From positions 23,742-87,741 of the forward strand of contig WTXG01000154.1 of NCBI GenBank assembly GCA_022496185.1: a DNA stretch of 64,000 nucleotides, in the 5' to 3' direction. A program made the translations under genes and the position numbers. This document shows, piece after piece, positions 55,879-64,000 of this stretch (position 1 is the stretch's first letter; every line of letters starts with the position of its first letter). The notes below the pieces were generated by a model. It was not told the DNA's origin, did not search any database, and saw nothing but the letters and a program-made list of their open reading frames with translations. Source of the stretch: Multifurca ochricompacta (Eukaryota; Basidiomycota; Agaricomycetes; Russulales; Russulaceae).

Positions 55879-56613
55879 TTATTTCTGCAGAGAAAAATGT
55901 GACAGAAAGGCAGTAAAGTGAGTTCCATGGGTCAAGGAATACGGAGTGACGCACAAGGATGATACCCTCAAACCGTGACTTGTACCATGCCATTGTATCA
56001 TCCTTTGTTACTTTGTGTCTGATGCCGATCCGAGACTGCTTAATCTTGCGCTTCGCTACACGGTTCCCAGGGCGGCCCATAACAACGTAAAAGTCCATAC
56101 CAAAAATACCAATTGTGGGGTCGTATCGCGCCCCCAGGTCGATGTGCTCCTGAATTCCAAAGCCAAAGTTGCCTGTCTCGGAAAAGTTGCGTCGGTTGAG
56201 CTCGTACTCTTTCACTTTGAGACCGCGCTCAAGGATCTCCTCCGCTTTGGGGCCACGGATGGTTACGTGCACGGCAATCTTCTCGTTGCGTCGGATGCCG
56301 AACTGGCGGACAGTGTAGCGGGCCTTGGAGGTAACGGGTGTTTGGCCGGTCAACTGTTCGAGGACTTTAGAGGCCCGTGTCAGACGATCACCAGACTCTC
56401 CGACGGATATATCTACAACAAAGCAGGTAAACAAATGGCATCTGCATCAGGAGGGAGCATTGGGCGGTAGCAAACGGCAGCACGTACTAATAACGAGCTT
56501 CTCGATACGGAGATCACGCATGGCGTTTGTAGGAGCTGTTTTCGTCTCGGCCTGAAAAGTAAAGGGTTAAAATCAACCTGGACACGAGCGCAGCGCAAGG
56601 AGGCCAGCACCAT
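55879..56613 (-). CDS. RPL11: 60S ribosomal protein L11 (uL5)
   Basis: Four exons join to 176 residues: 56613-56611 (only the ATG), 56551-56488, 56412-55955 and 55884-55879 (the last Lys codon and TAA). The protein [20 protein letters not shown] ... [20 protein letters not shown] ... [16 protein letters not shown] ... [17 protein letters not shown] is a full-length eukaryotic L11, of usual size. It binds 5S rRNA and sits in the central protuberance of the large ribosomal subunit. An intron directly after the ATG is common in ribosomal protein genes. Taking an upstream frame (MVLASLRC...) would need an intron of about 26 bp, so the ATG-only exon is preferred. Confidence 0.95.
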
Positions 56614-56774
56614 TTTGAAAAAAAAAGGGTTGGTTTGATTTGACTGTCGTCCTCGTTGTGTTGACAATGAACCTCAAGCCTTAGTTGATACCCTTGTTGG
56701 GTATAATCATTGTGGCTTGCAACTGTACAGTTGAAGAATAGGGCAGGGTCGGCAATCTCCGTACTCTGCGCGGG

Positions 56775-57320
56775 TAAGGGTTGCGGAAAATATTCGAGGC
56801 CGATAATTTACTGGTAATTTACTGGTAAATGATTATGTAATATTATCATGTGATGTTTTCATGAAAATTTTATAATTCCATTAAGAAGCTGTAGTCTAGG
56901 GGCTCAGGGTTAGGAGCAGTCACAGAAGTGTCACTTGATGGTTCATCAGAAAGAGCTACTGCAAGACACTGAAATGACAGATCAATGGTAGATCAATGGT
57001 TGGTGAGACCTTGAGAGAATGTTCAGGACGGAATGAACCAACCATCATCCTCATCATCACATTCTCATCCAGTTTGCCATCTGACTAAGAAAAGAACCTG
57101 TTCTTGATATCAAAAATTTTCACAGATCTTGAGACTTTTGAAGTTATCAGCAGGTAGGATGTTTCCTTTCACATATTTTCCATGGCTTGACAAGAACAGA
57201 GTGTCACTCGTATAATTACTACCACCCGGCCCAGTAAATTACCAGCAAATTACCGGTAAGTTACTGGTTAAATATTGGGTGGTTGGTAAAAAAAGTACCT
57301 ATTTTGCATTTGCAACCCTA
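56775..57320. mobile_element. MITE between RPL11 and the Afadin-binding gene
   Basis: About 545 bp whose left end (TAAGGGTTGCGGAAAATA, then TTTACTGGTAATTTACTGGTAA) is mirrored at the right (ACCAGCAAATTACCGGTAA ... TATTTTGCATTTGCAACCCTA). No frame is present. No clean target duplication was found (TGCGCGGG versus CCGCGCCC). It occupies the shared upstream region of two divergent genes and could affect their promoters. Confidence 0.65.
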
Positions 57321-57448
57321 CCGCGCCCGATATTGTCACGTGGCATATCAAACACGTGACCGCGTTTGTCCATTCGCTCCTTTCACTTTCGCCCTTTTGC
57401 TTTTGATCACTTTTGAGCTCGGTCGGTCAAAGGTCAACTCAAACTCAA

Positions 57449-60062
57449 ATGGCCTCAACACCAGCACCGAATAACGTAGTTCATGTTCATTGGGCGCTCT
57501 CACCTCTCTCCCAATCGGATACTTCATCCTCCACATCGACATCAGCCGCTTCTGTATCCTCAACGTCAACACTTCAGTATATCAACGCGCAACTTATATC
57601 TCATGGTTTTACTATCCATCCCGGTCTTTCACTCGACGGTCTTTCCTCTGCAGAGGCAGAAAGTGTGGTCAAGTGCTTGCTCTCCATGCTTGGACAGCGG
57701 GTGGTGAGTGATTTAACGTGTCGAATTTTCGAATTCCCGTATCCCATGTAGAGCTACCAACCAAAACATCTCCTCCCCTCCCCCTCCTCTCCCCAATTTT
57801 CCTCTCTCCTTCCTTCTCTCTTTTTCCCTTCCCCCTTTCCTCCCCACCTGCTTGTAGGAAGATATGACGCGTGCAGAGGAATTGACGACAAAACTCCGAA
57901 CGCTTTCTTACGACCATGAGCGTCTGCGCTCGATGCATGACTCGGAAAAGGAGACTGCTGAAGTTGCAGAGCGTGAAGTCGCTGCTGCGAAAGCTAAGCT
58001 AACGTGAGTTTCATTTTGTTGGCCCTTTCCTACCTCCATCTCTCTTTTAATATATATATATATATTGTGCATGTATGTTATATGTTACTCAAACTCGCCT
58101 TTCCCTGCCTTGCCCCCCCTTTTTTCCCCTTGGATAGAACTGCCAACCGCACTCAACAGCAAGCAGAGGCTGCGCATAAGCAGACGATATCCGATTTACA
58201 ACGTACACGTTCCTCCTTGCAGGCTCTGCGTGCCACGCACGTTGCAGAACTCAAGAAGCGCGATAAGGAGATCGAAGCGATGCGCGAGCGTTGGTCAAAG
58301 CTGTCCGATTCCCAACTCAAGATGGGCAATGTTCCCAGTGGCATGACGATTCAGCCAGCGAACGCGCTGGCGTTGGACGGTGGAACGTTGCAAAAGGGCA
58401 AAGGGCTCGTCGATACGGCTCTCGAGGGGGCGGAGAAGGCCTGTGTACAGCTAAGGGATGAGAATGCCGAGTTGAAGGGCTTGATCGTGGACACTGCCAA
58501 TGCCGTGCGTAAGATCTTACACAAGGCAGTCAGTCCCGACCCAGATGATCTCGAATTCGTACGTCCAACTTTGTATTGCACCCACCGTCTTTCTTTCTTT
58601 TTTTTGGGGGGGGGAGCAGATAGCGCCTGACAATGCAGAAATTTTAGCCTCCTCCCATGGCCACAATCGACTTCTTCCCACTCGGATCTCCCGATACAGC
58701 CTTTGAACGGCTGAGCGCGTTGCTCACTACCCTTCGAGATGCCCTCACAACGTTGAGGGCTTCTGCAACTCCAATAGTGCCAGGATCGGAGATGAAACCA
58801 CAGATATCATTGGCCGATCTGGAAAAGAAAGCAGCAGAGTCTGAAGCAAAGGCACATAAATGGGAGATTGAAGAATTGAAAACGACTATAGCAGGCCTCC
58901 GTGACGAGCTGAGTGCGTTTAATTTCCAAGAGTACGGTGGGGAGGGAGGCTGTTGCTGATTATTTGCGCGCAGGAAAAGTGAAGGCTGAGAAGAAGCCAG
59001 CACCTGCGACTCAGATGCAGACTATCCCTATTCCTACAGTACATGATGACCTACTTTCATGCCTTCCTCCCCAAACAGATGAGTTGGAGACTGGCACAGG
59101 ATCTCAGTCTCACATAGTGGGAATCAATCCTGAGCCTGACAAGTCAGAGGTCGAGTCTGACGTACGTTGTTTTGTACCCCCCCCCTTCCCCTTGCCTTAA
59201 CTTTATACTCATCAATCACTTACTGCTAAAGTTCAAGCAAGATGAGCGTAGCGCGAAGAAAGTTGAACTGCTCTCCACGGCACCAGCGCCCGCACCAACC
59301 AAGCATGCACCAGTACCGGTGCCAGTACCTCAGGCTGGTCCATCCCGTCTCTCTCCCCGTAAAACCCGTTCCAAGTCCAAAGGGAAGCTAGCCCATAAAT
59401 CTCCTCTGAAAGCCGTAAGGGCCTCCGCATCTTCTGCAAAGCGTTCCTCCACCACCAGCTCGCGCCCGAAACGTTTATCGACTAAGCGAGTTGAGGCGCC
59501 CTTCGAGACCGAAGTGATCCCTTCGACTGTCCCGACGTCACTCTTGCCAACCTCATTTGTTTTGCCACCACCTTCGCCCCAGTCTCGTCTCCCACCACAT
59601 CCTGCCTCACTCTCGGCACCGTCTGCGCCGCTTTCCTTTCCGTCAACGACGCCCCCTTTCCCGCCACCAGCACCAGCACCAAAAGCATCGTCATCGACAT
59701 CATTAGCACCGTCGTTCACCCCCACAGAAAAAGAGTCACAAGTTGCCGTCGTGCCAGATGCAGGTGCACAGTTAGAGTCACAGATCCCACTGACTCCAAA
59801 ACTGTTCCCGGTCGCGAAGCCGATGGTGCGGAACATGGCTCACGCTTATTCACCTGCAAAACCCAGTCCTCTAAGTAGGATCCTCATGCTCGCCGATTCA
59901 CCTGAGGGCATGACCCTCACTGAGACCGTCGCACATACGCACGTACCTACATTTGCGCCTGGTCCTACACTTGCCCTTCCTCCCTTTAGTTCACAACCCG
60001 TGATGCCTGTTCCTATTCCCATTCCCGCGTTCACAACTACAGTTTTGAACCACCACCAGTAA
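57449..60062 (+). CDS. Afadin/alpha-actinin-binding family protein (SSX2IP/Msd1-like)
   Basis: Exons 57449-57703, 57858-58003, 58138-58558, 58648-58912, 58974-59161 and about 59238-60062 read in one frame. The N-terminus (VHVHWALSP, LQYINAQLISHGFTIHPGLS, VVKCLLSMLGQR) and the coiled coil (TRAEELTTKLRTLSYDHERL, AHKQTISDLQRTRSSLQALR, THVAELKKRDKEIEAMRE) match the Afadin- and alpha-actinin-binding (ADIP) domain. Relatives act at centrosomes or spindle pole bodies, anchoring microtubules. The C-terminal part is Pro/Ser/Ala-rich with basic patches (RKTRSKSKGK) and a motif SPLSRILMLADSPEGM. The ATG lies about 240 bp after the MITE. The acceptor of the last exon is uncertain by six bases. A coding-like tail continues to 60844 in other frames. 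Confidence 0.85.
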
Positions 60063-60177
60063 CCACAATCTCGACCAAGAGTACAGCTCCGACCTCGACT
60101 TTAGAATTTGTACCAACAACGTCCGCCATGCCTACGACCGTTGTCGTATTTGAGCCCCCCCTACCGCCACGACTACT

Positions 60178-60208
<31 letters not shown>

Positions 60209-60844
60209 TTAACGCACCTCTACGCGCAGGCACAGCAAGCAATAACGCTCCACGCAGACGAACTGCAAAGCGAACGTCTCGCGATGCTGAACTTGATGTT
60301 GATGCCAATGCCAATATTAATAATAATACCAATACCCTTACCCATACCGATGTCTTAGTGATTGGTGGGGATTCAGACGCCGCGGCGAGGGACCCTCGCG
60401 CGCCGGAAAAGGAGAATACGATTAAACGAAGACTTAAAGGTCCAGCTGCGACGGCTAAACTAGGAGGGCAGTTGCTACTGCTACTGCTACTGCTACTGCT
60501 ACTGCTACTGGTGCTGGTGCTGGTACTAGTACTGCTGCAGCGACGGCGGCACAAACATCAAAGTCAAAGTCGAAATCGAAATCGAAATCTGCGCCGAAGC
60601 CTCCTGCACTAGCGTCAAAGGCGAGTGAACCTATGATCGAGTTGGGCCGCGTGGGAGGAGGAGGAGGAAGCGGTGGAGGTGCAGTGAGCCGGTTGTTAGC
60701 GGCTGGGGGTAGTGGCTGTGGAGGAGGAATGAGGATGGTGGGACGGTTAATATTAATGGACCCCGACGTGTTCCGATTGATAGCGAAGAAGCGGCAGGTG
60801 CGGGTGTACTCGGGCGAGATTTGTTATTGTTGTTGGTTGGTTGA
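60063..60844 (+). other. Coding-like low-complexity tail in changing frames
   Basis: After the TAA at 60060-60062 the three frames in turn carry protein-like sequence: FEPPPVTTISTKSTAPTS, then INAPLRAGTASNNAPRRRTA and DVLVIGGDSDAAARDP, then SKASEPMIELGRVGG and RRVPIDSEEAAGAG before a TGA at 60842-60844. Frame changes coincide with microsatellites (ACT/CTA at 60171-60210, GCTACT at 60471-60540). It is either the spliced end of the preceding gene or a C-terminus scrambled by repeat slippage. Confidence 0.4.
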
Positions 60845-60980
60845 ATGTATACACGGTCACGGTCATGGTCATGAAGTAAAGATAAGAAGAGATTGATTAT
60901 CAACAACAACTACATTTGTACTATAAAATCACACGTCTTGACCTTTCAACTAGCTATTAATACATTACATTCCCGGTGCA

Positions 60981-63420
<2,440 letters not shown>

Positions 63421-64000
63421 AGTTGTAGTGGTGAATATGAGAAAACAATAAGATGAGGAGAGGCAGTGGTCGGTGGTCGGTGGTAGTGGTCATGGGGGGA
63501 AGTGATTGACAGTAGTTATATGCGCATGGATAGAGGCGGAGATACGAAAATTAAATCAATTAATTGAATTGATTGATTGTTGAAAAGAGTGGGATGGAGA
63601 AGAAGGAAATAAGAAGGGGGTCCAATCCTGTAGCCGCGCATAAGCTTGTAGAATATTGTTTAAAAGTTGTATAGTGTAGTGTAGTAGCCACCGGACGGAT
63701 CTTGAAAAATAATTAATTATATGCGCATATATGCGTATTTAAAACATTAACAGCGTTCAGTTCAATTCAGATTCAATTCAGAATGGCAGTTGGAGGAGTG
63801 GGAAATGCGATGGCGAGGCGATGGATGTGTGTGTGTGTGTGTGTGTGTTCGTTCAAAAATGGTTAATCAAATTCAAATTGATATAACCCTGAACCTTGTG
63901 ACATCGATGGACATTCCGTCCATCCCCGCCTCCCCGGCTGCCCTTAATCCCACGGGGTCACGGGGATGGGACAACCCGAGTCACTTTGCTGTTTCATGGG
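63421..64000. other. Upstream region of the FAD monooxygenase
   Basis: No gene seen. It contains GGTCGGTGGT repeats at 63463-63492, AT-rich stretches (AAATTAAATCAATTAATTGAA; TATGCGCATATATGCG) and a (GT)n microsatellite at about 63826-63849. Confidence 0.6.

Overview
The window is a piece of a filamentous basidiomycete (most likely Agaricomycete) nuclear genome. The evidence is short (about 50-110 bp) GT-AG introns that interrupt nearly every host gene, a fungal STAND receptor with a Goodbye domain, a second receptor of 4-helix-bundle / NB-ARC / TPR type, an Afadin/alpha-actinin-binding family protein, and a dense load of Ty3/gypsy chromoviruses, copia, LINE and hAT elements. No species is claimed.

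Layout. Bases 1-17089 are a pile of nested transposons sitting inside a Baeyer-Villiger-type flavin monooxygenase gene, whose 3' part surfaces at 17090-19622. An old gypsy element (minus strand, 5' LTR 13348-13943, 3' end off the window) lies in a copia element (3' LTR 14928-15433). It has itself received a solo LTR (837-1441, TSD CGTTT), a complete younger gypsy element (3971-11104, TSD TCTGG) and a solo copia LTR (11920-12432, TSD GTCAC). The monooxygenase remnant is split again by a small hAT element (17605-19040, TSD AGTATAGC).

Bases 21336-38280 are a second nest built from hAT elements. Outer hAT A (TSD AAGACTAG) contains hAT C (21403-22597, TSD CCCGTACT) and hAT B (23567-38016, TSD GGTATTGT). 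Element B carries a hAT transposase gene broken by a stop codon, a LINE remnant, and a very young gypsy element (24020-31219, TSD GGATC) with a single uninterrupted 1459-codon Gag-Pol frame.

Bases 39440-49059 hold two STAND (NLR-like) receptor genes on the minus strand. The first is Goodbye-NACHT-ankyrin; the second is a 4-helix bundle / NB-ARC / TPR protein. Between them are a small hAT-type MITE, a frameshifted gene of an unrecognised repeated family and an LTR. Bases 51641-63420 are the host-like, gene-dense part: an Rxt3-like histone-deacetylase-complex subunit, ribosomal protein L11 (uL5), an Afadin/alpha-actinin-binding protein and a phenol-hydroxylase-type FAD monooxygenase.

The exon/intron structures of the Goodbye receptor, the NB-ARC receptor, the Rxt3 gene and RPL11 were worked out by hand. 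They close in frame across all introns, so these four look intact. Most other features are mobile elements, whose relative ages can be read from perfect target-site duplications. The most unusual items are a third ORF with several zinc knuckles downstream of pol in the younger gypsy element, its decay almost wholly by CpG transitions (including YMDD to YMDN), the three-level hAT nest, and a homologous pair of unrecognised proteins at 15434-16270 and 43743-45474.
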